Assembly (NCBI GenBank): GCA_013044365.1
Contig: JABEUP010000085.1
Coordinates: 1-21,659, forward strand
Source of the DNA: Acidimicrobiaceae bacterium
GTDB lineage: Bacteria; Actinomycetota; Acidimicrobiia; Acidimicrobiales; Acidimicrobiaceae
Reading direction: 5' to 3'
Length of the DNA stretch: 21,659 nt
Under the pieces are notes generated by a model. That model was given only the letters and a program-made list of their open reading frames with translations, searched no databases and had not been told where the DNA came from. The position numbers and the translations under genes are program-made. Shown here in pieces: positions 1 through 7,198 of this stretch (position 1 is its first letter; each line of letters begins with the position of its first letter).

Positions 1-30
1 CGTATGTGAACGGAAGCTAATAAGCAGGTT

Positions 31-58
31 TGAGCAAAGAGTTTCGCTACTTTGCTTG
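31..58. other. Short hairpin at left edge
   Basis: AGCAAAG (33-39) pairs with CTTTGCT (50-56) around a 10-nt loop, and two further T-G wobble pairs extend the stem outward. It lies just before the stronger hairpin at 73-108. The gene upstream is outside the window, so its role cannot be decided. Confidence 0.35.
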
Positions 59-72
59 TTAGGCAGTCATTT

Positions 73-108
73 CACAGGCGTAAAGCACTGAGTTGCTTTG
101 CGCCTGTG
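73..108. terminator. Strong 15-bp hairpin, probable terminator of the gene left of the window
   Basis: The arms 73-87 and 94-108 are complementary over 15 bp with a single T-G wobble, around a 6-nt loop (CTGAGT). The stem is GC-rich at its base (CACAGGCG/CGCCTGTG). The following bases (CATTTAACT) are only moderately T-rich, so this is not a textbook intrinsic terminator. Its place between an unseen upstream gene and the next operon makes termination the simplest role. Confidence 0.45.
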
Positions 109-338
109 CATTTAACTAAACCGTGAAATCGTAGCTATCAGATTGTTACCGTTTTGGATAATGAATTAAGCCGCAGAGGACAGCTCGATATAGATTCGAG
201 TCGGGCATCCAGCGCGATATATTGGTCAATGAACCTAAGTGATGTTGGGTCTCGGAGACGTTTTTTCGAAACAAAGCTTAAGAGAGTTCTGGCAGGTAGC
301 GAAAATTGACATTAGGATATTAGCTTCAAAGCCAATCG

Positions 339-367
339 TTGACCGTGGACAATTACAGTCTGATACT
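339..367 (+). promoter_or_regulatory. Possible sigma-70-type promoter for the molybdenum hydroxylase operon
   Basis: TTGACC (339-344) and GATACT (362-367) are separated by 17 bp. The -35 box matches the consensus at five of six positions and the -10 box at four of six. Transcription from here would give a leader of about 170 nt before the ATG at 544. Another TTGACA at 306-311 has no -10 partner at a suitable distance. Confidence 0.3.
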
Positions 368-543
368 GTGGTGGGGTTGCGGAGGAACGGCTAGCTTTGT
401 AGAACTTTTTGTTCCGGCCAGTTGGGTACCTCTCACCTGGAGTCGGCTCGTAATAATAGTTGTCACATGGGGTAACGTTGCGAGTCGCACCTGAATAATT
501 TTGTAGCGGATAAATAGGTAATCGGTAAAACAGAGGGTGGAAT

Positions 544-2649
544 ATGTCAGAAGGTCGGATTGACGCAGAAGCAAAGGCCACGGGTACAGCTAAGTACACT
601 GCCGATATTGTACTTGAGGGAATGGCTTATGCAGCTGTGAACAGAAGTGATTTTCCGTCAGCAATGATTGGGAATATCGACACTACTGTGGCTGAAAAGT
701 TAGACGGGGTTCTGGGGGTATTTACCGCAAAGGACCTTCCCTGCAGTTCGAATTTATACGGCAGAAGGGTATTCGATGTCCCGATCTTGGCCAGTGACAG
801 GGTCCGCCGCGTAGGTGACCCGATTGCCGCGGTAGTGGCAGTTTCCCGCGAAATAGCCGAGGCGGCCGCAGAACTCATAGAGGTCGATTATAAAGAACTT
901 CCAGCAGTTACCACTGCTCACGAAGCACTCCAATCCGGAGCACCTCTTTTGCATGATAAGGCGTGGGAATATAGAGGCGCTGCAGTTACAAAGGAATCAG
1001 GTCCTAATATCCAGTCATTCGAAACCCACGGTTCGCGCGAGGCGGCGGAAGCAGCTCTAAGAAACGCCGTTCACATCGTAGATGAGGTTTACACGACTCC
1101 CGGAGATCATCAGGGCTACATAGAGCCTCAGGCTTGTGTAGTCGATTATCATAGCGACGGAAGCCTGAAGGTATGGGCCACAAACAAAAGTCCCTACCGA
1201 CTGCGAGACATATTAGCAACGGTATTTGCCCTCGACCCCAAGAAGGTCGAAGTTATGCCAATAATTCTTGGCGGTGATTTTGGAGGCAAGGGCGCTCCCG
1301 GGGAAGTACCGCTGTGCACGGCTTTATCGATCTTAATGGGTCGGCCAATAAAGATGGTCCTCCGCTATGGCGAGGATTTGCTTTCGACTGACGGGCGACA
1401 TGGCTCGGAGATTCGCGTACGGTTGGGTATCGACGGTGACGGAAAATTGGTCGGCGGAATCGTGGAGGCTCTCTTAGACGGCGGTGCCTATGCCGGCTTT
1501 AAGCCAGTTCTCACGGTAAATCTTCACGGCATATCCGACGCCGCAATCGCTTATCGCATTCCCGACTTCTATGTCGAGTCAAAGATTGTTTACACAAATA
1601 ACCAACCCAAGGGTCATATGAGGGCGCCCGGTTCGCCTCAAGCCGCATTTGCATTTGAATCCGCGCTGGATGAATTGGGACGCAGATCCGGAATTGGACC
1701 GATTAAGATTCGTGAACTAAATCTTCTTAGCGCAGGGGATGTGAATCCTTATGGGGACACCTGGTTGGAGTACCGAGGAAAAGAGGTACTCGCACTGGCG
1801 ACTTCACAGCCAAACAACCTCAAGGTACCAAAGGGATGGCTGTACGGCGAAGGCATCGGCGTATACGCGAGAAGTATGGCAGCAGTTCCAAAGACCAGTT
1901 TGAGACTCCGCAAAGGAGATGGTGGGAAGATCATTGCCGAGGTCCCGATTCCAGAAAATGGGGCCGGGGGACAGACTGTCGTAAGAGAAATGATACGCAG
2001 CGGTTTGGGAATAGAGTCCGACAAGATCGAGGTGAAACAAGTTTCAACCTCATTTCTTCCTACCGACGCTGGAGTCGGCGGCAGTAGGGTGAGCCTTGGA
2101 GTTACCGTGGCGGTAGCAGAAGCAATCAAACTCTGGAAACAGATGTCAGCCGATGAGGACCTGGTCGAGATAACCACTGACGAGGGTTCCGACGGTGACA
2201 GCGGTGCCTACTCCGCTCAGTTGGCCCGGGTGGCAGTCGACCCGGAGACCGGGGAGCTTAAAGTGCTTGAGATCATATCCGCCGTGGATGTGGCTGAAAT
2301 TGTTAACCAAAAAGCCCATCAGATGCAGATTGACGGTGGAGCAGTGATGGGTCTTGGTTTCGCGGTTATGGAAGATTTGCTTGAAGATGACGGCAGAGTC
2401 TGGGCACTTACAATGGGTGAATTCAAGATTCCAAATTCGGCAGATGTCCCCCAGCTGACCACGGCACTGCTGCGCGGAGGTCAAGGGGTCGGGCCCAACA
2501 ATATCAAGGCGGTTGGCGAATTAACTAACTGCCCGACTGGTGCGGCTATAGCAAACGCGGTTGCAGATGCTACGGGAGTGCGAGTGAGGAGTCTTCCGCT
2601 AAAAGCTGAAGCTATATATTGGGCAATGAAGGAAGGTAGCGCAAAGTGA
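544..2649 (+). CDS. Molybdenum hydroxylase large subunit (xanthine dehydrogenase family, Mo-cofactor binding)
   Basis: This is the catalytic subunit of a heterotrimeric Mo hydroxylase, which inserts water-derived oxygen into an aromatic or heteroaromatic C-H bond. The 701-residue protein begins with the typical entry segment (GRIDAEAKATGTAKYTADI). It carries GGDFGGKG at 243-250, MRAPGSPQ at 359-366 and the catalytic glutamate motif KAVGE ending at E659. The CO-dehydrogenase loop AYxCSFR is absent, so it is not form I CoxL. It is shorter than most relatives (about 750-780), with the loss mainly between about residues 520 and 570. The ATG follows a GAGGGTGG site, and its TGA overlaps the next gene's GTG by 4 nt. 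The substrate cannot be read from sequence; given the neighbours, a nicotinate- or picolinate-like compound is an inference. Confidence 0.9.
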   Translation: MSEGRIDAEAKATGTAKYTADIVLEGMAYAAVNRSDFPSAMIGNIDTTVAEKLDGVLGVFTAKDLPCSSNLYGRRVFDVPILASDRVRRVGDPIAAVVAVSREIAEAAAELIEVDYKELPAVTTAHEALQSGAPLLHDKAWEYRGAAVTKESGPNIQSFETHGSREAAEAALRNAVHIVDEVYTTPGDHQGYIEPQACVVDYHSDGSLKVWATNKSPYRLRDILATVFALDPKKVEVMPIILGGDFGGKGAPGEVPLCTALSILMGRPIKMVLRYGEDLLSTDGRHGSEIRVRLGIDGDGKLVGGIVEALLDGGAYAGFKPVLTVNLHGISDAAIAYRIPDFYVESKIVYTNNQPKGHMRAPGSPQAAFAFESALDELGRRSGIGPIKIRELNLLSAGDVNPYGDTWLEYRGKEVLALATSQPNNLKVPKGWLYGEGIGVYARSMAAVPKTSLRLRKGDGGKIIAEVPIPENGAGGQTVVREMIRSGLGIESDKIEVKQVSTSFLPTDAGVGGSRVSLGVTVAVAEAIKLWKQMSADEDLVEITTDEGSDGDSGAYSAQLARVAVDPETGELKVLEIISAVDVAEIVNQKAHQMQIDGGAVMGLGFAVMEDLLEDDGRVWALTMGEFKIPNSADVPQLTTALLRGGQGVGPNNIKAVGELTNCPTGAAIANAVADATGVRVRSLPLKAEAIYWAMKEGSAK

Positions 2650-3092
2650 AAATCAGTTTTAGCTTGAATGGAAAGGGCATAGAGCTTGATGTCGACCCGA
2701 TGTCACTAGCCCTGGACGTGATCAGAGGACTTTCCCTCACCGGCACAAAAGAAGGATGCGGCGTAGGAGTGTGCGGCGCTTGCACGATAATGGTGAACGG
2801 ATCTCCCGTTAGTTCGTGCATTTGTCTCGTGGGGACCCTTTCCGAGAAGGATGTCTGGACCATAGAGGGCCTTGCCGAGAAGATGCCCGAACTTATTGAT
2901 TCATTTGTGGAGAACGAAGGAATGCAGTGTGGTATTTGCACACCGGGCCAAATAGTGGCTGCAGCTGCAATTGACTCAGTCGGGGCCAATACTCCGGAGG
3001 AAATTAAGAAATATATGGCGGGCAACCTTTGTCGGTGCACAGGCTACCAGACCATACTTAGCGCAGTGGAGGACCACGTTGCAATCAACTGA
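2646..3092 (+). CDS. Molybdenum hydroxylase small subunit (2x [2Fe-2S])
   Basis: This electron-transfer subunit passes electrons from the Mo site towards FAD. The 148-residue protein has the plant-type ferredoxin cluster cysteines C38, C43, C46 and C58, followed by the helical-domain cluster cysteines C95, C98, C129 and C131 (CGICTPGQ and LCRCTGY motifs). Length and spacing are normal for the family. It starts at a GTG within the upstream stop (GTGA overlap) and has GAAGG a few bases upstream. The next gene probably starts inside its 3' end, so the three subunits are translationally linked. Confidence 0.95.
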   Translation: MKISFSLNGKGIELDVDPMSLALDVIRGLSLTGTKEGCGVGVCGACTIMVNGSPVSSCICLVGTLSEKDVWTIEGLAEKMPELIDSFVENEGMQCGICTPGQIVAAAAIDSVGANTPEEIKKYMAGNLCRCTGYQTILSAVEDHVAIN

Positions 3093-3936
3093 TACAGAAT
3101 TCATGATCCCTTCCACGGTTGCCGAAGCTCTTCAGGGGATCGGACGAGAGGATTCGATTTTCCTTGGCGGGGGCACTGCGACTGCGCTGTTGTACAAGAA
3201 CCGCCTGATTGAACCTTCCAGAGTGATTTGGCTTGGTAACATTGCCGAACTCAAGGGTATCTCAATAACTCAGTCCGAGGTGAGAATAGGGGCAATGACA
3301 TCGGTCGCAGAGATTGCCGGGCATTCCAGACTTGCAGGACTTCTACCGGGACTTTGCGCCGCGGCTTCGGTTATCGGAAATGCCAGAGTACGTGCAATGG
3401 CGACTCTAGGCGGAGCGCTCGCACATGCTGATCCGCGCCAGGATATCCCGCCATCGCTTATTGCAGTTAACGCCACGATATCAATTAAAAGTGCTTCATC
3501 GTCAAGAGAGGTGAGTCTTTCTGAATTTTACGAAGGATTTCTCGAGACAGTTCTTGAACCTGATGAACTCATTACTGAAGTAATCATTCCAATTAGTGAT
3601 AACCGGAGTTCGGCATATATTCGTTATACACCAACCTCAGAGGGCGATTACCCGACTGTGGGAGTTGGCTCATCCTTGACCGTCGCCAGCGACATGAAGA
3701 CGGTTGTGTCAGCTCAAATTGTCCTATGCGGAGTGGGGGCAGTTCCAATGATTGCCACTGAAGCTGCTAATTCACTGGTAGGAACGACTGGCGATGATCA
3801 AGCTTTACGCAGAGCGGCATCGCTCGTAAGTGAAGCGATAGATCCTCAGGATGACGAGCGGGGTACTGCCGATTATAAAACCGAGATGTCCAAGGTATTT
3901 GCTTACCGATCACTTAAGCTCTCTTCAGGCAACTAG
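3079..3936 (+). CDS. Molybdenum hydroxylase medium subunit (FAD-binding)
   Basis: This is the FAD subunit of the same enzyme, passing electrons to an external acceptor. It shows the FAD-binding segments LGGGTATALLY near the N terminus and ASVIGNARVRAMATLGGALAHADPRQDIPP-like spacing further in (the TIGGNLAHAD-type loop), then the C-terminal CO-dehydrogenase flavoprotein region. I chose TTG at 3079 because GGAGG (3068-3072) lies 6 nt upstream. It gives 285 residues and a 14-nt overlap with the small subunit. The ATG at 3103 (277 residues) has no ribosome site. A longer frame open from 2971 runs through the small-subunit gene and is unlikely to be used. No XdhC- or MobA-type maturation gene follows. 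Confidence 0.88.
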   Translation: MQSTDTEFMIPSTVAEALQGIGREDSIFLGGGTATALLYKNRLIEPSRVIWLGNIAELKGISITQSEVRIGAMTSVAEIAGHSRLAGLLPGLCAAASVIGNARVRAMATLGGALAHADPRQDIPPSLIAVNATISIKSASSSREVSLSEFYEGFLETVLEPDELITEVIIPISDNRSSAYIRYTPTSEGDYPTVGVGSSLTVASDMKTVVSAQIVLCGVGAVPMIATEAANSLVGTTGDDQALRRAASLVSEAIDPQDDERGTADYKTEMSKVFAYRSLKLSSGN

Positions 3937-3963
3937 AGCTCGAAGCGCCTATGAGGTTGATGG

Positions 3964-3988
3964 CTTAGATAGCACCTTGAAGTCTAAG
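3964..3988. terminator. Weak inverted repeat between convergent genes
   Basis: CTTAGA (3964-3969) and TCTAAG (3983-3988) form a 6-bp stem with a 13-nt loop between the FAD-subunit stop and the regulator's stop, which lies inside the right arm. There is no T-run on either strand, so a bidirectional terminator is only a possibility. Confidence 0.25.
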
Positions 3989-4736
3989 CAATCAATCTCA
4001 AGTGCTTTGGAGTCCTGCTTCGGTGGAGTTCCATAATCGCTTTTGCCATGGTAGAGTTTCTGGCTTTAATCGCCTCAAGAATATCGTAATGCTCATGCAC
4101 ACCACGCATCTCAGGGTTCGGTTCTCCTTGCTTGACCGGGCGCTCGAACATTTCCAAAGAAATCTGGAATGTCTCGATAATCAGGTCAAGAGCCCTGTTA
4201 TGTGCACTGTGAGCCAGGGCAGTATGAAAGTCCAGCGACAAGTTGAGCGTATAATTATCCTCTTCAATCGCTGTCTTTGATCTTGCGCAGATATCTTCAA
4301 GAACCGCAATGTCCTCATCGGTAACACGCTCGCATACAAGGTCGATTAGACCGAGCTCAAATGTAAGACGTGCTTCACGCACCTCGGCGGCTGATATCGC
4401 TGCTGCTGCCAGCATATCATTGAGACCCGCGCCGATTTGTAATGAACTTGGTGCTTTTACGAATGCACCTCCGCGTGAGCCAACCCGTACTTCAACCAGG
4501 CCAATCGTTTCCAGGATGCGAAGCGCGTCACGGACCGTAGCTCTGCCAATCCCAAAGGAGCTGCAGAGCTCTCTCTCGGTCGGAAGTCGATCACCCGGAT
4601 TAAGTTTGCCTTCCCTTATCAACGCCCGAATACGGTCAACTATGATTGACGAGATCCGAACGGTAGTAATTGGACTGAACATTTGGCTCATACCATGATC
4701 AGGATTGGATGACACCGGATTATTCTTGTTGTCCAT
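3984..4736 (-). CDS. FadR-subfamily GntR transcriptional regulator (FCD domain)
   Basis: This is a DNA-binding repressor or activator that responds to a small carboxylate-like ligand. Residues about 26-93 form the GntR winged helix (IREGKLNPGDRLPTE, then GIGRATVRDALRILETIGLV). Residues about 115-245 are an all-helical FCD domain with the usual metal or ligand histidines at H171 (LDFH), H214/H216 (VHEH) and H238 (ELHRS). The ATG at 4736 follows GGGGAG with 5 nt spacing. A GTG six bases upstream overlaps that site and is less likely. The 250-residue length is normal. It faces away from the bicupin operon and towards the hydroxylase operon, so it is the likely local regulator of the island. Direct repeats and a palindrome lie just upstream. 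Confidence 0.9.
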   Translation of the reverse strand: MDNKNNPVSSNPDHGMSQMFSPITTVRISSIIVDRIRALIREGKLNPGDRLPTERELCSSFGIGRATVRDALRILETIGLVEVRVGSRGGAFVKAPSSLQIGAGLNDMLAAAAISAAEVREARLTFELGLIDLVCERVTDEDIAVLEDICARSKTAIEEDNYTLNLSLDFHTALAHSAHNRALDLIIETFQISLEMFERPVKQGEPNPEMRGVHEHYDILEAIKARNSTMAKAIMELHRSRTPKHLRLIA

Positions 4737-4768
4737 GTTCACTCCCCTACATCATTAGCTGACCGGCT

Positions 4769-4857
4769 AACATCACTCACAAATCAAGCAACCTAGGTCG
4801 TGCAGCCCTTACCCTTAATATTTTTAGCACTTGGATCAACATCTGTCACTCACAAAT
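4769..4857. repeat. Imperfect direct repeat upstream of the regulator, candidate operator pair
   Basis: TCACTCACAAAT occurs at 4773-4784 and again at 4846-4857, exactly 73 bp apart, about seven helical turns. The match extends upstream: the first copy reads AACATC followed by ACTCACAAAT, and the second has the same two blocks split by a 4-nt insert (TGTC). Both copies lie 35-120 bp upstream of the regulator's start codon, where an autoregulatory site would be expected. Confidence 0.5.
4791..4798. promoter_or_regulatory. ACCTAGGT palindrome, candidate operator (copy 1)
   Basis: This perfect 8-bp palindrome lies about 55 bp upstream of the regulator's start, between the two direct repeats. Read on the minus strand it is GACCTAGGT. 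The same nine bases occur in the promoter at 9164-9191. FadR-subfamily regulators bind short palindromes, but the assignment to this regulator is inference. Confidence 0.4.
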
Positions 4858-5026
4858 GCTGAGTTGTGGCATTTGCTATCTTATTGGTCTAGTTCAAGCG
4901 GTCCTTCACGGTAGCCATCCGTGACGTGAATGTGCCTGAAGCACACCGGTTAATATTCGACCATGTGAACTCACGCAGAAATAAGGCAGTAACAATGGAG
5001 CAACCGGATTTATTTAATATGATAAC

Positions 5027-5055
5027 TTGACACACCATTTCATAGGTATGACAAT
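5027..5055 (+). promoter_or_regulatory. Promoter candidate for the bicupin-AAA-ThDP operon
   Basis: A perfect -35 box TTGACA (5027-5032) is followed after 17 bp by GACAAT (5050-5055), which matches the -10 consensus at four of six positions. Transcription would begin near 5062 and give a leader of about 160 nt that contains several inverted repeats. Confidence 0.5.
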
Positions 5056-5104
5056 TAGATTAATAAACCGACACGAACCTGGCCCGTTAGCCTGAATTGC
5101 GTCG

Positions 5105-5171
5105 TGGTACCATCGGTCCCTGGGACAGGCCATCACGGATTTGCTCAGCTAATCATTGATGATACCGTGAT
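5105..5171. promoter_or_regulatory. Cluster of inverted repeats in the leader of the bicupin operon
   Basis: Four palindromic elements sit close together: TGGTACCA (5105-5112); GTCCC-T-GGGAC (5116-5126); ATCACGG (5132-5138) pairing with CCGTGAT (5165-5171); and, inside that loop, ATCAT-TG-ATGAT (5152-5163). TGGTACCA resembles the GT...AC half-sites bound by FadR/GntR proteins. The elements lie downstream of the proposed promoter, so a roadblock operator or RNA structure is possible. Confidence 0.35.
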
Positions 5172-5222
5172 CGTTCGTGGTTGCGACGCGAGTGGTTGGA
5201 AATTTATAAAGGGGAACATTTA

Positions 5223-6290
5223 ATGACCAATGTGACGAGAACTTCGACGAGCCACTACGAAGTTCAAAAAAAACGCCGGGCACAGTTCATCGAAGATTGG
5301 CGCAATAACCAGCGGACTGTAATAAAGCTTGAAGACGTCGAGATGCATCCCACCGCACGGGGCCTGGTATCTGGTGCCTATATCGGGCCGGACGCTGACA
5401 AGCCGACGCGAACCATGGATGGTGCAGCTCACGAGATACCTCCTGGTATTACGTCTTCGGTTCATCGTCACTCATGGGATGCCATGATGTTTTGCGTGGC
5501 TGGCTCTGGATGGACTGAAGTCGATGGAACTCGCATTAACTGGGGTCCGGGAGACTGCTTGCATCTTCCCGCCTGGGCCTGGCACAGACACGGAAATGAA
5601 TCGGAAAGCATTGCTCGCTACATGAGTTTCTCGAGCGAACCGTTCATGGAGATTCTTGGATTTGCGATTCTTGAGGATGCAGGGGACACAGCATTCTCTG
5701 AGTTACCTCCACGCCCGCCATATAGCGACGGGATCTCCGGCAACGATCCATATGCCAGAAGAATTCGTCGGTTGGCTGCTGAGCAAGGGGCACGTCGCAG
5801 CGGACGTCTCCACACCAGCTGGGATGAGCTTGAATTCCTCCAAACACCTCGCGGAACCCGTACCACCTTTCTTCTCGACAGGGCCACCGGATACCAGGCA
5901 TCAGGTATAACCATGGCAATGTTTGAAATTGGGCCCGGCCGTGCCCAGTCAATGCACCGCCATCCAGGTGAGGCGTGGTTATACGTGGTTGAGGGTACGG
6001 GCCACTCATTCCTGGGAACGGAGCCGGACCAGGGCGAAAATCATCCCTGGAAGAAGGGCGATTTAATAATCGTTGACCATTTTCTGTGGCATCAGCACAT
6101 CAATGATGATCCGGACAACACAGCAAAGGTCGTCAGAATACACATGTTCGACAGTGTTTTGGAAACAATGAGAGCGCTTTGTGATCCATTAGTATTGTTC
6201 GAGGAGCCGCCCGACCACATCAGAAATGCCCAAGCCGGTGATCTAAGCACCATCGTGTGGCCCGAAGTCAGGCGGCCAACTTGGCCATAG
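5223..6290 (+). CDS. Bicupin ring-cleavage dioxygenase-like protein (gentisate 1,2-dioxygenase family)
   Basis: This is probably a cytoplasmic non-haem iron dioxygenase acting on a hydroxylated aromatic acid. The 355-residue protein has two cupin barrels. Cupin 1 carries HRHSWDAMMF (H81, H83), then the PAWAWHRHGN segment (H121, H123). This is the three-histidine arrangement of gentisate dioxygenases, in which the usual cupin glutamate is replaced. Cupin 2 carries HRHPGEAW (H245, H247, E250) and LWHQH (H290, H292), so it also looks metal-competent; in many relatives the second barrel is degenerate. The ATG at 5223 follows AAGGGGAAC. An upstream in-frame start at 5181 lacks a site. Its last 34 bases overlap the AAA+ gene. 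The substrate is not known; gentisate, salicylate-type or hydroxypyridine carboxylates are candidates. Confidence 0.8.
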   Translation: MTNVTRTSTSHYEVQKKRRAQFIEDWRNNQRTVIKLEDVEMHPTARGLVSGAYIGPDADKPTRTMDGAAHEIPPGITSSVHRHSWDAMMFCVAGSGWTEVDGTRINWGPGDCLHLPAWAWHRHGNESESIARYMSFSSEPFMEILGFAILEDAGDTAFSELPPRPPYSDGISGNDPYARRIRRLAAEQGARRSGRLHTSWDELEFLQTPRGTRTTFLLDRATGYQASGITMAMFEIGPGRAQSMHRHPGEAWLYVVEGTGHSFLGTEPDQGENHPWKKGDLIIVDHFLWHQHINDDPDNTAKVVRIHMFDSVLETMRALCDPLVLFEEPPDHIRNAQAGDLSTIVWPEVRRPTWP

Positions 6291-7168
6291 ACCACCACAA
6301 CCATACTTCGCCTATACATGGAGTCTCGTCTCTGCGAGTACTTCCAGACGAGGGAGGTACTCGGAGCTGGGACAGGATAATCGTAGACGAGACGATCAAA
6401 TCCAGGCTATTGTCACATGCGCTATTGGCACTGGCTCATGAAAAGGAGTTTTACGCCCTGCCGGGTGCCCTGCAAAGGTTGGTAATCTTAACCGGTCCAC
6501 CCGGCACTGGTAAAACCACTCTGGCAGCAGGTCTTGCCGAAATTGTCGCTTTAGAGCTGGCCGACAAAGGTGACACCTGCCTGGTGGAGGTAAACCCCCA
6601 CACGCTTCCAAGTGAGATGCTGGGCGAGAGCCAACGTAATGTGGCCAGACTACTCGACAACTCTCTTCCAGAGCTATCACTGCGGTTTCCCCATGTTGTT
6701 GTGATAATCGACGAAGTAGAAAGTTTTGCCGTTCGACGATCGTCTGCCTCGTTTGAAGCTAACCCAATTGATGTTCACCGGGCCAGTGACGCCGTGCTCG
6801 AAGGCATGGACAGGCTGATGAAACGATGTCCTAATGTCCTGGTAGTGGCGACTACCAACTTTGCCAGCGCAATCGATGAGGCCTTTACATCGCGCGCGGA
6901 TCTGGTACTGCCGCTGACAATTCCCGATCCGGAAACATCTGCCAAAATCATTGCACTTTCGCTTAATGAACTTGCAGGAATTTGGACTGACATCGGCGAG
7001 CTCGCAAGCAATACGGTATTGCACCGCCAGCTTGCCGAGGCTTGTGCTGGTTGGGACGGTCGCCAGCTTCGTCGGCTACCACTTAAAGCACTATCTGGCA
7101 GAAAAGAACTGGCATTAAATCCTGGGAAACTTCGATCTGAAGATCTTTTTATAGCGACTTCAGTCTAG
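6257..7168 (+). CDS. Pch2/TRIP13-like AAA+ ATPase
   Basis: This is a protein-remodelling ATPase, probably hexameric. The 303 residues hold one AAA+ module with Walker A GPPGTGKT (80-87), the EVNPHTLPSEMLGES segment (111-125), Walker B VVVIIDEVES (147-156, with D152 and E153), sensor 1 TTN (N201), arginine finger region FTSRADL (R213) and sensor 2 GWDGRQLRRLP (265-275). These blocks, and the preceding WDRIIVDETIKSRLL, resemble eukaryotic TRIP13/Pch2 much more than other AAA+ groups. The N-terminal HORMA-adaptor domain of TRIP13 is missing or very short. The GTG start at 6257 lies 34 nt inside the bicupin gene without a clear ribosome site, implying coupling. Known TRIP13 substrates are HORMA proteins, and none is encoded here. 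The substrate is therefore unknown; the bicupin is the obvious candidate. Confidence 0.82.
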   Translation: MARSQAANLAIDHHNHTSPIHGVSSLRVLPDEGGTRSWDRIIVDETIKSRLLSHALLALAHEKEFYALPGALQRLVILTGPPGTGKTTLAAGLAEIVALELADKGDTCLVEVNPHTLPSEMLGESQRNVARLLDNSLPELSLRFPHVVVIIDEVESFAVRRSSASFEANPIDVHRASDAVLEGMDRLMKRCPNVLVVATTNFASAIDEAFTSRADLVLPLTIPDPETSAKIIALSLNELAGIWTDIGELASNTVLHRQLAEACAGWDGRQLRRLPLKALSGRKELALNPGKLRSEDLFIATSV

Positions 7169-7198
7169 AAAATTCTCTAATGGGGGAGTGAAGGCTAA

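Larger units (their letters stand above)
1..543. other. Non-coding left edge and leader of the molybdenum hydroxylase operon
   Basis: I see no convincing gene in this stretch. The short open frames on the minus strand have no ribosome site and no recognisable family. It holds two hairpins near the left end (31-58 and 73-108), a possible promoter at 339-367, and an 8-mer ACCTAAGT at 233-240. That 8-mer differs at one base from the ACCTAGGT palindrome found at two other promoter regions in this window. The last bases before 544 carry a GAGGGTGG ribosome site. The leader from the proposed promoter to the start codon would be about 170 nt. Confidence 0.55.
4737..5222. other. Divergent regulatory region between the FadR-type regulator and the bicupin operon
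   Basis: This 486-bp gap has no supported gene. It contains an imperfect direct repeat (4769-4784 and 4838-4857) around an ACCTAGGT palindrome (4791-4798) on the regulator side. On the operon side are a TTGACA-type promoter (5027-5055) and a leader with several inverted repeats (5105-5171). The arrangement fits a shared control region for the regulator and the operon. Confidence 0.6.

Noticed and set aside
1749..2177. Minus-strand open frame inside the Mo hydroxylase large subunit
   Set aside because: It is a shadow of a well-supported coding frame, with no ribosome site or recognisable domain.
2971..3103. Upstream extension of the FAD subunit to an ATG at 2971
   Set aside because: It would run for over 120 bases inside the small-subunit gene, and its residues do not match the family. 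The TTG at 3079 with GGAGG is the better start.
544..3936. Aerobic CO dehydrogenase (CoxLSM)
   Set aside because: The large subunit lacks the form I AYxCSFR active-site loop, and the order is large-small-medium. Another hydroxylase of the family is more likely.
4309..4698. Plus-strand open frame opposite the FadR-type regulator
   Set aside because: It is a shadow of the regulator gene, with serine/arginine-rich composition, no ribosome site and no family features.
6257..7168. CBASS-type defence system centred on the TRIP13-like ATPase
   Set aside because: No HORMA protein, CD-NTase or effector gene is encoded in the window, and all neighbours are metabolic.
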